NCBI GenBank assembly: GCA_963797485.1
Contig: CAWCPF010000002.1
Location: 124,001 to 188,000, forward strand
DNA from: CAWAND01 sp963797485
Lineage (GTDB): Bacteria > Chloroflexota > Anaerolineae > Anaerolineales > E44-bin32
Direction: 5' to 3'
Length of the DNA: 64,000 bases
Position 1 is the stretch's first letter, and every line of letters begins with the position of its first letter. Positions 1-7,955 of the stretch are shown here, piece by piece. The notes beneath the pieces are model-generated. The model ran no database searches. It was given only the letters and a program-made list of their open reading frames with translations, and was not told where the DNA came from. Made by a program: the position numbers and the translations under genes.

Positions 1-236
1 GAAGGGTTAGCGCGAACTTCACGGACCAGCATCAGGCCATCTGTGTCGGGCATCATCATGTCGGTGAGGATCAGGTCAGGCCGGTGCTTGCGCACCTGGA
101 TGAGGGCCTGTTCGACGCTGTAGGCCAGCCTCACATCGAAACCCGAACGCCTGAGGAGTTCGTGCATGATGGTGCAGAACACCGGGTCGTCGTCAACGAC
201 CAGGATTGAATGCTTGGTTCTGAAGAACTTGGCCAT
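1..236 (-). CDS. CheY-like response regulator receiver domain (partial, 3' end outside window)
   Basis: The minus strand reads M-A-K-F-F-R-T-K-H-S-I-L-V-V-D-D-D-P, a receiver domain with the acidic triad DDD near residues 15-17 and the phospho-acceptor Asp in L-I-L-T-D-M-M-M-P. A good ribosome site (AAAAGGTG) lies just before the ATG at 236. The gene leaves the window after about 78 codons, so it is unknown whether an output domain follows. It is divergent from the Roadblock/LC7 gene, a pairing seen in signalling clusters. The receiver domain is certain; the output is not known. Confidence 0.9.
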   Translation of the reverse strand, partial: MAKFFRTKHSILVVDDDPVFCTIMHELLRRSGFDVRLAYSVEQALIQVRKHRPDLILTDMMMPDTDGLMLVREVRANP

Positions 237-383
237 TGGCATTCACCTTTTCTCCGCCGCCCCTCGGCTGCAGATTTCATGCCATCCAAGGCGGCTGCAT
301 TTCTAATTCCTGCTCACGCGCGTGATAGGGGCTCGGTCATCGCCTCCGCCGGAGGGCAGCGCCTCGGGCGCCAGGCTTGCTAC

Positions 384-412
384 TTGTCAAAGGTGTCTGA
401 AACGGCTACGCT
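384..412 (+). promoter_or_regulatory. sigma70-type promoter for the Roadblock gene
   Basis: TTGTCA (384-389), 17-bp spacer, TACGCT (407-412). It sits about 40 bp upstream of the ATG at 455, in the divergent intergenic region. Predicted from consensus only. Confidence 0.5.
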
Positions 413-454
413 TACGCCGCAATACGCACTCGGGGAACGCTTGAAAGGCACGGC

Positions 455-841
455 ATGACCACACGCCAGTCTGAACTGGTACGAGTCCTCACCAAGATGT
501 CGAGCGAACTGCCGACCCCCGATTGGGTGGCGCTGGTGGACGCACAGGGCTTCGTGATGGCCTGTGTGCCTGAGAAGCTGACCGTGGATGAAGACCGGGT
601 TTCGGCCATGACGGCCGCCTTGGCCGATATGGGAGAGCGGGTTCTCAAAGAGGTGGAAGGCGGCTCGCTGCGTTTCGCCAGCGTGGCCGGCTCCAAGCGG
701 CAGTATCTGGCCGTGATCCTCAACCAGGATTGTCTGCTGTCGATCGGCTTGCACCCGGGCGTCGCTCCCCAGGCAACCTTCCGCCCTCTCAGCCGCTGGG
801 TGCCTGAACTAATGAAAGTCCTCCAGCAGCGATATACATGA
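455..841 (+). CDS. Roadblock/LC7 domain protein
   Basis: A 128-residue single-domain protein. Residues 15-110 show the Roadblock/LC7 pattern: W-V-A-L-V-D-A-Q-G-F-V near the start, a helix ending in M-G-E-R-V, and a strand region Y-L-A-V-I-L followed by S-I-G-L-H-P. Members such as MglB regulate small Ras-like GTPases or act as signalling scaffolds. No partner GTPase is visible in the window; the neighbour is the divergent response regulator. A weak GAAAGG ribosome site precedes the ATG. Family assignment is by pattern recognition, and the specific role is unknown. Confidence 0.75.
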   Translation: MTTRQSELVRVLTKMSSELPTPDWVALVDAQGFVMACVPEKLTVDEDRVSAMTAALADMGERVLKEVEGGSLRFASVAGSKRQYLAVILNQDCLLSIGLHPGVAPQATFRPLSRWVPELMKVLQQRYT

Positions 842-914
842 GCTCGGCCATGGCCGTCTGCTTGGACTCAAGGCCGCCGCGCGCCGTCGCAGGCACTGTC
901 AGGCAAGGAGCACG

Positions 915-1193
915 ATGACGGACACACCCTCAACCGAAGTCGACGAAATGGCTGCCGCGAGTCCCGATCCGGCCGAGGCGGCCGCCAGGCTGAATGCCTT
1001 CGAAGCTCGGATAGCCGCCGGCGCGTTTGACGATGGGAGCTTCCATCGGGCCGTCCAGACCGAGCTCTTTCCTCTGCTCGGCGCCGGCCTGCTGAGCCCG
1101 GCGGCCTTCGACCGTCTGGTCCACCTGTGGGCCACTCGCAACTATCCGTTTGATTGGCCTTCGCGGAGCTACGCGTGGCCGGATTCCGCCTGA
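915..1193 (+). CDS. Small hypothetical protein (92 aa)
   Basis: An acidic, alanine-rich N-terminus is followed by a helical region (A-R-L-N-A-F-E-A-R-I) and an aromatic C-terminus (Y-P-F-D-W-P-S-R-S-Y-A-W). A clear ribosome site, AAGGAG, lies 7 nt before the ATG, which supports translation. It is co-directional with the Roadblock gene 70 bp upstream and could be its operon partner. No family was recognised. Confidence 0.55.
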   Translation: MTDTPSTEVDEMAAASPDPAEAAARLNAFEARIAAGAFDDGSFHRAVQTELFPLLGAGLLSPAAFDRLVHLWATRNYPFDWPSRSYAWPDSA

Positions 1194-1241
1194 CCTCTGA
1201 TCCCACCCAGCACCGTCCTTCGTCTGCGCACGGCATTCATA

Positions 1242-1257
1242 TGTGATTTTTGTCACA
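1242..1257. promoter_or_regulatory. CRP/FNR-type operator TGTGA-N6-TCACA (site 1)
   Basis: A perfect TGTGA-tttttg-TCACA palindrome ahead of the thioredoxin-VKOR gene. A -10 like box TACAAT lies at 1319-1324, giving a predicted start near 1331 and placing the site centre (1249.5) about 81 bp upstream. That is a class I activator position, on the same helix face as -61. The site is one of six near-identical copies in the window. Confidence 0.65.
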
Positions 1258-1374
1258 AGCCGGCGAGACGAAGCTCTCAAGCCCCCGTCCGGGCGGTCGG
1301 TGTTTCGACTTCCTGCCGTACAATCGAAGATGTGCGGGCGGGCATCTCGCTCTAGGCCCGCCCGGAGGCTGCCC

Positions 1375-2440
1375 ATGTCCCGCTGGCTGCGCCTGATTCT
1401 GGCGCTCGGAGTCGGTCTCGCATCGACGGGGTTTCAGGTTTCCCCGCCCGTCGTGCGCGCCGTTCTGTTTTTCAGCCCCACCTGCCCCCATTGCCAGGTT
1501 GTCATGACGGAGACCCTGCCCCCGATCATGTCACAGTACGGGGATCGGCTCGAGATCCTGGCGGTCGACGTAACCAAGGAGGGCGGTCAGTCCCTCTATC
1601 AGGCGGCCGTTGAGACACTCGGCATCCCCGACGCGCGCCGCGGGGTGCCCACCCTGGTGGTCGGATCAACCGTCCTGGTGGGCTCATTCGAGATCCCCGA
1701 CCAGTTCCCCGGCTTGATCGACGCCGGCCTGGCAAACGGCGGGGTCGATTGGCCCGCCATTCCAGAGCTGCTGGCGGGGCTGCCCGACGAGGTCACGCCC
1801 CCGCAAGAGCCGACGGCCGGCGCGGGCCGAACTGGGACGAATCTTCTCGCTCGACCCCATTGGGGGCGCTTTGGCAGGCTTGGTCCTGCTTGCCAGCCTT
1901 GGGACCCTAGCCTGGGCGGCCACGCGCCTGGTCCGGGGACTGGGCGGGGACGACGCCCGCCGTGATACAGCCGAGGGCGGGCGACGGTGGACTCGCTCAC
2001 GATGGCTTCCGGCCCTGGCCTTTGCCGGGGCGCTGGTCTCCCTATACCTTGCCTATGTTGAAACCTCTGGGTCGCAGGCATTCTGCGGGCCCATCGGCGA
2101 CTGCAACTCGGTCCAGCAAAGCCCGTATCCGCGTTTGTTCGGCGTGCTGCCGGTCGGCGTGCTGGGTGTGATCGGCTATGGCGCTATCCTGTGGCTCAAC
2201 TTTTACCGCTCCGCCCGGGCTGGCCGTCCGGCGGATCGAGCCAGCCTGGGGATGCTTGCCCTGACGTCCGCCGGAACGGCCTTCTCCGCCTACCTCACCT
2301 TCCTGGAGGTCTTCGTCATCGGAGCCGTGTGCGCCTGGTGTCTGGCGTCGGCCCTGCTCATGACCCTGCTGCTGGGGTTGTCGGTCCGGGACGGCGTGGA
2401 GGCAATCGCCCGCATTCGGCCCCGATCCGCATCGGCCTGA
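1375..2440 (+). CDS. Thioredoxin-like plus vitamin K epoxide reductase (VKOR) membrane protein, frame broken near 1815-1840
   Basis: The start is ATG 1375 with GGAGG nine bases upstream; an upstream in-frame TTG at 1243 overlaps the CRP-type site and is rejected. The N-terminal half has a signal anchor and a thioredoxin-like segment with the redox motif F-F-S-P-T-C-P-H-C. The C-terminal half (frame starting by about 1835) is a four-helix VKOR domain with loop cysteines F-C-G-P-I-G-D-C and the active CxxC of V-C-A-W-C. Together they would form periplasmic disulfides and recycle them through quinone. The second frame reads back through G-R-I-F-S-L-D-P-I-G-G before the first possible start, so one protein (about 354 aa, one extra base) is likelier than two. 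Most VKOR-Trx fusions carry Trx at the C-terminus; here it is N-terminal. Confidence 0.75.
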
Positions 2441-2463
2441 TCGCCGGCTGATCTGCCCGCCAG

Positions 2464-2495
2464 GGGTAACTCGCCGAGGGCGATTTACCCTTGTC
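2464..2495 (+). terminator. Hairpin after the thioredoxin-VKOR gene
   Basis: GGGTAA (2464-2469) pairs with TTACCC (2485-2490), enclosing TCGCC/GGCGA, and is followed by TTGT. The U tract is short. It lies 23 bp past the stop codon. Confidence 0.5.
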
Positions 2496-2519
2496 AGACG
2501 TGAGCGCCGGGAACATAAT
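2491..2519 (+). promoter_or_regulatory. Promoter of the CPBP-ArsR-SdpI operon
   Basis: TTGTCA (2491-2496), exactly 17 bp, CATAAT (2514-2519). The predicted start site falls near 2526, inside the palindrome that follows. The leader is about 48 nt. Confidence 0.7.
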
Positions 2520-2534
2520 TAGACATCCGTCTAA
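2519..2534. promoter_or_regulatory. Operator palindrome TTAGAC-atcc-GTCTAA
   Basis: A perfect 6-bp inverted repeat with a 4-bp spacer overlaps the end of the -10 box and the predicted +1. This is a repressor position. The operon encodes an ArsR-family repressor, so autoregulation is the simple reading (inference). Confidence 0.65.
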
Positions 2535-2573
2535 ATACAGTCGCGCCCTCGGGCGCGGCGCCAGAGGCAGACC

Positions 2574-3389
2574 ATGGACCAAGACATGAACGGCGCGCAA
2601 CCCCAACCGAACCTTGAGCGGCGCTTGAGCTGGAAGGTGTTCGGCGTGCTCATGCTGGCCGGTTTGATTGGATCGGCTTCTGTACTCCCTTATGCTCTCG
2701 CGCTCAACCCGGGCGCGCTCGAGGGTCTTCAGATGCCTGTTCCAGTCGCCCTGGCACTGTCCATCTTGCAGACCATGATTCTGATCGCCATCACCACAGC
2801 TCTAGGCCTGTGGCTGGGTCCGGCGGTCGGACTGGGTGCGCCGCGCTTGCGGCAGTGGCTCTCGGGCGACCGCGCCGGCGCGTGGGCCGCTCTGAAGCCG
2901 GCCATCTTGCCGGCAGTCCTGGCCGGCGTGGCCACATCGGTCATCATCGTGGTGCTCGACTTCACAGTCTTCGCCGGATCGGTGCAGCCGATTGGCGATA
3001 CGTCGGCCGTCCCTGTGCCAGCCTACTGGCAGGGCCTGCTGGCTTCGTTCTACGGGGGCATCAACGAGGAACTCTTGATGCGCCTGGGCGTGTTGACGCT
3101 GATCGTGCGCGTCGGTGCCGGCTTGCTCCGGCAGCGCCCGCCGTCGGCCGCCGTCTACTGGTTCGGCTTGATCGTCAGCGCCCTAGCCTTCGGCCTGGGC
3201 CATCTGCCGGCCGCCTCCGGGGTGATGGCCCTGACACCGTTTGCCGTGGTCAGGACCGTCGCGCTCAACGGCATCATCGGGATCGTGTTTGGGTGGTTTT
3301 ATTGGAAGCGGGGCTTGATGGCCTCCATGGTTTCGCACTTCAGCGCCGATCTGGTCCTGCACGTATTTCTGCCGCTGCTGTCAGGCTGA
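2574..3389 (+). CDS. CPBP-family intramembrane metalloprotease
   Basis: A 271-aa protein with about seven to eight membrane segments. The family's glutamate motif appears as G-G-I-N-E-E-L-L-M-R, then F-G-L-G-H-L supplies the first His and S-H-F-S-A-D the second. Such Rce1/Abi proteases cleave membrane substrates. In Gram-positive bacteria they sit beside bacteriocin or Sdp immunity genes. Here it is the first gene of an operon with an ArsR repressor and an SdpI-like protein, which suggests self-protection or membrane-stress control. The start at 2574 is taken because it is the first Met after the promoter; a Met at codon 3 is possible. Confidence 0.85.
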   Translation: MDQDMNGAQPQPNLERRLSWKVFGVLMLAGLIGSASVLPYALALNPGALEGLQMPVPVALALSILQTMILIAITTALGLWLGPAVGLGAPRLRQWLSGDRAGAWAALKPAILPAVLAGVATSVIIVVLDFTVFAGSVQPIGDTSAVPVPAYWQGLLASFYGGINEELLMRLGVLTLIVRVGAGLLRQRPPSAAVYWFGLIVSALAFGLGHLPAASGVMALTPFAVVRTVALNGIIGIVFGWFYWKRGLMASMVSHFSADLVLHVFLPLLSG

Positions 3390-3401
3390 GCGGTCACGAC
3401 C

Positions 3402-3674
3402 ATGATGGCCGTCAATGACCTGTTCAAGTCGCTGTCGGATCCGACCCGGCGTGAGATCCTGAAACTGCTGCGCGCCAGCGACCTCCCGGCGGGTGAAATC
3501 GCGGCGCGCTTCGACCTGACCTGGCCTTCGATCTCGCATCATCTGAACGTGCTCAAAGACGCCGGCCTGGTGCTCGTCCGGCGCGAAGGTCAGACCCTGA
3601 TCTACTCGCTCAATGCCACCGTGCTGCAGGAAGCCCTGGCTGAGTTGATGGGTTGGTTTGCGAAGGAAGGCTGA
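3402..3674 (+). CDS. sdpR: ArsR/SmtB-family autorepressor (SdpR-like)
   Basis: A 90-aa winged helix protein. It opens with L-F-K-S-L-S-D-P-T-R-R-E-I-L-K-L-L and carries a recognition helix in L-T-W-P-S-I-S-H-H-L-N-V-L. No metal-binding cysteines are present, as in SdpR rather than ArsR. It lies 12 bp after the CPBP gene and overlaps the upstream part of the sdpI frame. In Bacillus, SdpR represses sdpRI and is titrated by SdpI; the palindrome on this operon's promoter fits the same logic. The symbol is by analogy. Confidence 0.8.
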   Translation: MMAVNDLFKSLSDPTRREILKLLRASDLPAGEIAARFDLTWPSISHHLNVLKDAGLVLVRREGQTLIYSLNATVLQEALAELMGWFAKEG

Positions 3675-3675
3675 A

Positions 3676-4353
3676 ATGAAGATCGACTGGCGGCGCGAGG
3701 CGATTCCACTGGTGGCGATGGCCGTCATCTTCCTTATTGCCATTCTGGCCTACCCGCAGATGCCCGACCCCATGCCGACCCACTGGAATGCAGCCGGTGT
3801 GCCTAACGGCTATGGATCGCGCCTGGTGGGCGTCTTCCTGGTGCCGGCTATGACCCTGGGCATCTATCTGCTGTTCCTGGTGCTCCCCATGATCGATCCG
3901 CGCCGGGCGAACTACGATCGGTTCGCCGACACGTATCGGTTCTTCCGGACCCTGTTCATCTTTTTTATGCTGTTCGTGCAGGTGATCACCCTGGCGGCGG
4001 TCTACCGTCCTGGCTACACGTTGAACAGCTCGCTGATGTATCTTGCCATGGGCTTCCTTTTCGCCGCGTTAGGCAACTACATGCCGCGCGTGCGGTCGAA
4101 CTGGTTTGTCGGCATCCGCACGCCGTGGACGCTGTCCAGCGAAGAGGTCTGGCGGGCCACCCACCGCTTGGGGGGCCGGCTGATGGTCGTCGCCGGTATT
4201 CTGGTGGCGCTGTCAGCGTTGGTGTGGCCGGAAGGCAGCCTGGTCATCCTGATGGCCGGCGCGCTGGCCATGTCGGTGATCCCAATCGCGTACTCTTTCA
4301 TCTTGTATCGCCGGCTGAAATCCGAACCGGAAGTGAACCACCCGGGCCCTTGA
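3676..4353 (+). CDS. sdpI: SdpI-like immunity/signal membrane protein (DUF1648)
   Basis: 225 aa, six membrane helices. The N-terminal DUF1648 signature P-D-P-M-P-T-H-W-N-A-A-G is followed by the SdpI-type region R-S-N-W-F-V-G-I-R-T-P-W-T-L. In Bacillus subtilis SdpI protects from the SdpC toxin and sequesters SdpR. Start ATG 3676 follows GAAGG; an upstream ATG at 3658 lies inside the repressor gene. The 3' end is partly duplicated at 6807-6898. No sdpC-like toxin was found nearby. Confidence 0.85.
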   Translation: MKIDWRREAIPLVAMAVIFLIAILAYPQMPDPMPTHWNAAGVPNGYGSRLVGVFLVPAMTLGIYLLFLVLPMIDPRRANYDRFADTYRFFRTLFIFFMLFVQVITLAAVYRPGYTLNSSLMYLAMGFLFAALGNYMPRVRSNWFVGIRTPWTLSSEEVWRATHRLGGRLMVVAGILVALSALVWPEGSLVILMAGALAMSVIPIAYSFILYRRLKSEPEVNHPGP

Positions 4354-4411
4354 GGGCCCGCTGCCGGCCAAACTCAATCCGCCGCACAGCGAAAACCAAG
4401 ATCCGTGCGCG
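4262..4411 (+). repeat. Diverged direct repeat, copy A
   Basis: It pairs with 6807-6955. Two well-matched blocks (4262-4330 with 6807-6875; 4374-4411 with 6918-6955) are separated by an unalignable stretch. The first block is the 3' end of sdpI, the second the 3' end of the FGE lipoprotein gene in reverse orientation. The copies bracket the 2.4-kb segment 4412-6806. Confidence 0.75.
4343..4360 (+). terminator. Perfect 7-bp hairpin across the sdpI stop codon
   Basis: CGGGCCC-ttga-GGGCCCG; the loop contains the TGA stop. No U tract follows, so it may be a weak terminator or a 3'-end stabiliser. Confidence 0.45.
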
Positions 4412-4432
4412 TCTGAGAGCGGAAGCGTGGGA
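4372..4432 (-). pseudogene. C-terminal remnant of an FGE-sulfatase-type gene
   Basis: The minus strand encodes R-T-D-L-G-F-R-C-A-A-D and a stop, identical to the last 11 residues of the intact FGE-type lipoprotein at 6918-7955. Upstream sequence on this strand no longer matches the family. It is part of direct-repeat copy A. Confidence 0.7.
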
Positions 4433-4479
4433 CCAAGGGGTCGTGTCCAGCGCTGATGGTATCTTCGCTGGGATGGGCG

Positions 4480-4770
4480 CGGTGCACTCCCTGGCCAGGG
4501 CGTCGCACAGCAACCACCTGGCCGCGCACACATCTTCCAGATGGATAACGGTGTTCGATGCTCAAACCGGGGCGTTGTGCACCTTCAACGGGGAGGTCGC
4601 TCCGGCAATCGGGTTTGCCTGGAGTGCGGATGGGACGCGCCGCTTCACGGCGCTCGACGTGCTCGGTGAGAGCACCATGGGCAGGGCGCAAGTGTGGGGC
4701 CTGCCGAAGGGGCAGTGGACAGTGGTGAGGGGTCAGTACCTATCACCCGGCTGCCACAGCATTAACGGTT
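4480..4770 (+). pseudogene. Fragment of a WD40 beta-propeller protein
   Basis: In one plus frame the residues I-T-V-F-D-A-Q-T-G-A-L followed by G-F-A-W-S-A-D-G-T-R and G-R-A-Q-V-W are the blades of a WD40 repeat (D-x-x-T-G, W-S-x-D-G, V-W). No start codon or ribosome site precedes it, and the frame is fused to out-of-frame sdpI sequence upstream. It is read as a decayed fragment. Confidence 0.5.
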
Positions 4771-4884
4771 GAGGCTTCTGTCCCCTGCCTCTGAAGAGGG
4801 AAGGGGGGAAGCCGCCCACAGCACCTCGATCGGACGTTTCGTGAAACGCCCCTACGAACTCGCCTCTCACCTCCCGCTTGCATT

Positions 4885-4900
4885 TGTGAACGGCTTCACA
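4885..4900. promoter_or_regulatory. CRP/FNR-type operator (site 2) with adjacent -10 box
   Basis: TGTGA-acggct-TCACA. A -10 box TAAGAT at 4941-4946 lacks a recognisable -35, as expected for an activator-dependent promoter. The site centre is 60.5 bp upstream of the ATG at 4953, which is also the predicted +1. That is class I activator geometry. Confidence 0.7.
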
Positions 4901-4952
4901 AATGGCGGCGGCATTGCCTCCCCCATTCGAAAGCCGATGGTAAGATGGCGGC

Positions 4953-6699
4953 ATGAGATTGGCGCACGTGTCCATCGCAGTGTTGATGATGCTGGCAGCC
5001 ACGCAGTCTGCGGAGGCCCAACCTCAGCCGCCAGCCCAACCGCCCACCGGCACGCTGGATCGGGTGGCGGACGGAGTCGCCGAAGGCTGGGCTCTCGACC
5101 CCGATGCCCCCGCCAAGCCGGTAACCGTCCAGTTCTATATGGATGGACCTCGATCCCAGGGCACACTAGCGGGTGAAGTCATCACGTCCATCGTTCGGCC
5201 GGACGTGAACCAAGCACGCGACGCCAGCGGCGCGCACGGCTTCCGCTGGGAGATCCCGGCAGTCTGGCACGATGGACAACCGCACAGCCTGCACGCCTAC
5301 GCCGTCGACCTGGCCGACCCAAATCGGGTGACGGAGTTGTTCGAGTCGCCACGCGAATTCACCTTCGGCACCCCGGTTGTTTCGACAGCGCCTGCCGGCA
5401 ACCAGCCCTACCAGATCGGGGCGTGGTACTTCACTGCTTGGAGTCGGTACAACGACTTTCAGGCGATCACTGCACGGGATCTGTTCGGCCAGCGGGACCC
5501 CTGGGGCGGAGTGCGGCAGCACGCGACGGGCGGCGATCCCTGGGGCATCGGTGAGGATTTCTCCAACCGTGAGCCCGTACTTGGCTTCTACGATATGGCC
5601 GAGCAAAGCGTGGTGGATGCCCACATTCGCCAGGCCGCCAGCGGGGGACTGTCGTTCTTCGCCGCGTACTGGTACTGGAACACGGACCGCAACGAGGAGG
5701 ACGCGGTCAGCCGGGCGATGCACACCTACCTGACCTCGCCGTACAAAGAGCAAGTCCCCTTCCTGCTCGCGCCGATCGCCCTGGGCTCGGCGCCGATGAC
5801 GCGTGAGATCTGGCGAGACAGCCTGCTGCCTTACATGATCGAGACGTATATGACCGACCCGGCTTACTACACGATGCCCGATGGCCGGCCGGTGATCGTC
5901 GTGTTCGACACCGGTTTCCGGACGGTCGAAGACAACCAGTTTGCGGCGGCCGAGCTGCGGCGCCAAGGGCTCGCCCGGCTTGGTGTGGAGCCGTTCCAGT
6001 TGTGGCTCTACAACCCCGACTTCGATCCTCAATACGTCAGGTTCATCCTGAGCGGCATCGGGGCGGACGGGTTTGCCTGCTTCCAGCTGACGCCGCGCAC
6101 TCCAGCAGAGCCATACACGCAGACGGTGAGCCGGTGGGCAGAGTTCATGCGAGGCCAACAAGTCGGCTTTCATGTTCCCTGCGCCTCTACTGGATTTCGA
6201 CCGGCGTCCCTGGTACAAGATCACGTACGGCTGGGCCGGCGAGGATCCCAACAGGGACGTCTACAACACCGGCCTGTCGCCGGCCGCTTTCCGAGGTCAC
6301 CTCCAGGATGTCAAAGCCTACCTCGACGATCACGCCAGCCAGACGGCCAAGATGCTGATCGTGTACGCGTGGAACGAGTGGGGCGAAGGAGGCATCCTCG
6401 AACCAAATCGAGTCCAGGGTTACGCCTTCCTGGACGCGGTCACGGACGTGTTTGGCCTAATCCCGGCGATGGAGCGCGAGCCGATCCCGCCGGCGGTTCA
6501 GCCGACCGCCCGCCTTCTCCCCACAGCCACTCTCCGGCCCACAGCCACGCGGGCGAGCGAGTCAGGCGGCCCCTTCGGCGGCGCGCCGCTGCCTGGATGC
6601 TTGGGAGGCGGAATGGCTACGGCGGGGATAGGGTTGGCTGTTAGGCACACGCGAAGGCGTGCGAGGTTGACCGATCCCCCGAATTCCCGCAGTAGTTAG
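4953..6699 (+). CDS. Secreted WbsX/GH99-like protein with N-terminal accessory domain; frame broken near 6200
   Basis: Signal peptide to about residue 22 (A-A-T-Q-S-A-E-A), then an accessory module (G-V-A-E-G-W-A-L-D-P-D, H-G-F-R-W-E-I-P, H-S-L-H-A-Y-A-V-D). The catalytic-like domain runs from I-G-A-W-Y-F-T-A-W through V-L-G-F-Y-D and A-Y-W-Y-W-N to, after the break, I-V-Y-A-W-N-E-W-G-E-G. This is the signature of WbsX-type proteins related to GH99 endo-mannosidases. The break falls where H-V-P-C-A-S-T-G-F should continue to D-R-R-P-W-Y-K, one base too many. The tail has a Pro/Thr linker, a hydrophobic helix and R-R-R, a likely membrane anchor. The predicted transcript is leaderless and CRP-controlled. 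Substrate unknown. Confidence 0.75.
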
Positions 6700-6806
6700 C
6701 TGTTCACCCGTTGCCACTTCCCCATCCGAAATTGCCGAAGGACGACGGGTTCTCGGTTCATCTTGAGTAGCCATGGGTTCTCGAGGATGAAGGAGGTTGG
6801 AGGCCA

Positions 6807-6955
6807 CGCTGACCATGTCAGGGGTCCCAATCGCCTACTCCTACATCTTGTATCGCCGGCTGAAATCCGAACCAGAGGAAAAGCGTCCATTACCTTGATG
6901 GATTTTGGCGGCCAGATTCAATCCGCCGCACAGCGAAAACCAAGATCGGTGCGCG
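6807..6955 (+). repeat. Diverged direct repeat, copy B
   Basis: Partner of 4262-4411. Its right half is the true 3' end of the FGE-type lipoprotein gene, its left half a remnant of sdpI. Confidence 0.75.
6814..6898 (+). pseudogene. sdpI 3'-end remnant
   Basis: It encodes M-S-G-V-P-I-A-Y-S-Y-I-L-Y-R-R-L-K-S-E-P followed shortly by a stop. This matches the last helix of SdpI at 3676-4353. No 5' portion is present. The segment 6700-6806 upstream holds no gene that could be recognised. Confidence 0.75.
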
Positions 6956-7955
6956 ACGAGGCCGGATCCAGAGAGGCGCGGTTGGCGACGCGGTCGGCTA
7001 AGACCAGCCCGTCCCACGAAGCTTCGAGCCACGAACCGCCCCTCATCACCTTCCACACGCCGGCCGCCGGCCCGGGGGGATCCGAGAGCGGGGCCACGCG
7101 GTAGTAGTCCGACTGATACCAGTCGGCGACCCACTCCCAAACGTTGCCGGCCATATCCAGCACGCCGTACGGACTGGCCCCCGAGGCAAAGGTCCCGGCC
7201 GGGGAGGCCTCGGCAAAGCCATCATTTTGGGTGGCGTCGCGGTACTGGAACGGGCAATCGGCGTCGCAGTAGTTGAGCCGGGCTGAACCGGCCGACACCC
7301 CGGCCCCAATCCACCCCCATGGATAGAGACGCCCGTCCTTACCCCGGGCGGCCTTCTCCCACTCGGTTTCCGTCGGCAGACGGCGCCCGGCCCAGGCGCA
7401 GTAGTCGGAGGCCTGGAACCAAGTCACGCCGGCCATGGGCAGGTCTGATTGGCCGGCCGCACCCGCGCCGGCGCCGGCAAGCCCCGGCCGGCAGCCGCCG
7501 GCGTCCACGCACGCGGCGTACATCCCCGCCGTCACCTCGGTCTGGTCGATCCAGAACGCCGACACAAAGACCTTCCGTTGCGGGCGTTCGTCAGGTTGGG
7601 TTACGGCCGAATCGTCGGTTGTTCCCATCAAGAAATCGCCGGCCGGGACGGGCACCAAGGGCATGCCATCGGCAGCCGAGGTCCACTCGTCAACACGACC
7701 GTCAGCTGGCGGGAGCGTTTCGCGGGGCGCCGATTGCGCTGGGCGGGAGGTACCTGTCGCGGCTGGACGCGTCGGGCGGTTGGTCAGCGTGGACAACGGC
7801 ACCCTCGACGGGAACGAAAAGGCGGTCGGCGCCGGCTTTGAGGCTGTGGGCGGGATCGGGGTGGCCACAGGTTGCACCGGACCGCAAGCGCACAGCAAAA
7901 CGCAAGCCACAAGCAGGCTGCCGAAGGGAGCAAGACGAGGATTCAATTCCGGCAT
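6918..7955 (-). CDS. Lipoprotein with formylglycine-generating-enzyme (FGE/SUMF1) domain
   Basis: The start is taken at the second Met (ATG 7955, preceded by GAGG), which gives a proper lipoprotein signal ending L-L-C-A-C. A Pro/Thr linker follows to about residue 100. The FGE-sulfatase fold then runs to the C-terminus: V-P-A-G-D-F-L-M-G, W-I-D-Q-T-E-V-T, R-R-L-P-T-E-T-E-W-E-K-A-A-R, D-M-A-G-N-V-W-E-W-V, M-R-G-G-S-W and the terminal R-T-D-L-G-F-R-C. Members include sulfatase-maturing enzymes and many surface proteins of unknown activity. No sulfatase is nearby, so a general FGE-like surface role is more prudent. Its 3' end is duplicated at 4372-4411. Confidence 0.85.
   Translation of the reverse strand: MPELNPRLAPFGSLLVACVLLCACGPVQPVATPIPPTASKPAPTAFSFPSRVPLSTLTNRPTRPAATGTSRPAQSAPRETLPPADGRVDEWTSAADGMPLVPVPAGDFLMGTTDDSAVTQPDERPQRKVFVSAFWIDQTEVTAGMYAACVDAGGCRPGLAGAGAGAAGQSDLPMAGVTWFQASDYCAWAGRRLPTETEWEKAARGKDGRLYPWGWIGAGVSAGSARLNYCDADCPFQYRDATQNDGFAEASPAGTFASGASPYGVLDMAGNVWEWVADWYQSDYYRVAPLSDPPGPAAGVWKVMRGGSWLEASWDGLVLADRVANRASLDPASSRTDLGFRCAAD

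Noticed and set aside
1871..2440. Independent VKOR gene starting at TTG 1871
   Set aside because: The same frame reads plausible protein upstream of 1871 (G-R-I-F-S-L-D-P-I-G-G) and no ribosome site is visible, so a frame break in one gene is the better explanation.
4835..4848. Palindrome CGTTTC-GT-GAAACG, resembling parS
   Set aside because: parS is TGTTTCACGTGAAACA; here the two central bases are missing and flanks differ, so ParB binding is unlikely. It is also alone and far from parAB.
5166..6251. Long open frame (361 codons) on the minus strand opposite the WbsX gene
   Set aside because: Composition is Arg/Gly/Pro-rich shadow coding without any family pattern; the plus strand carries a recognised protein.
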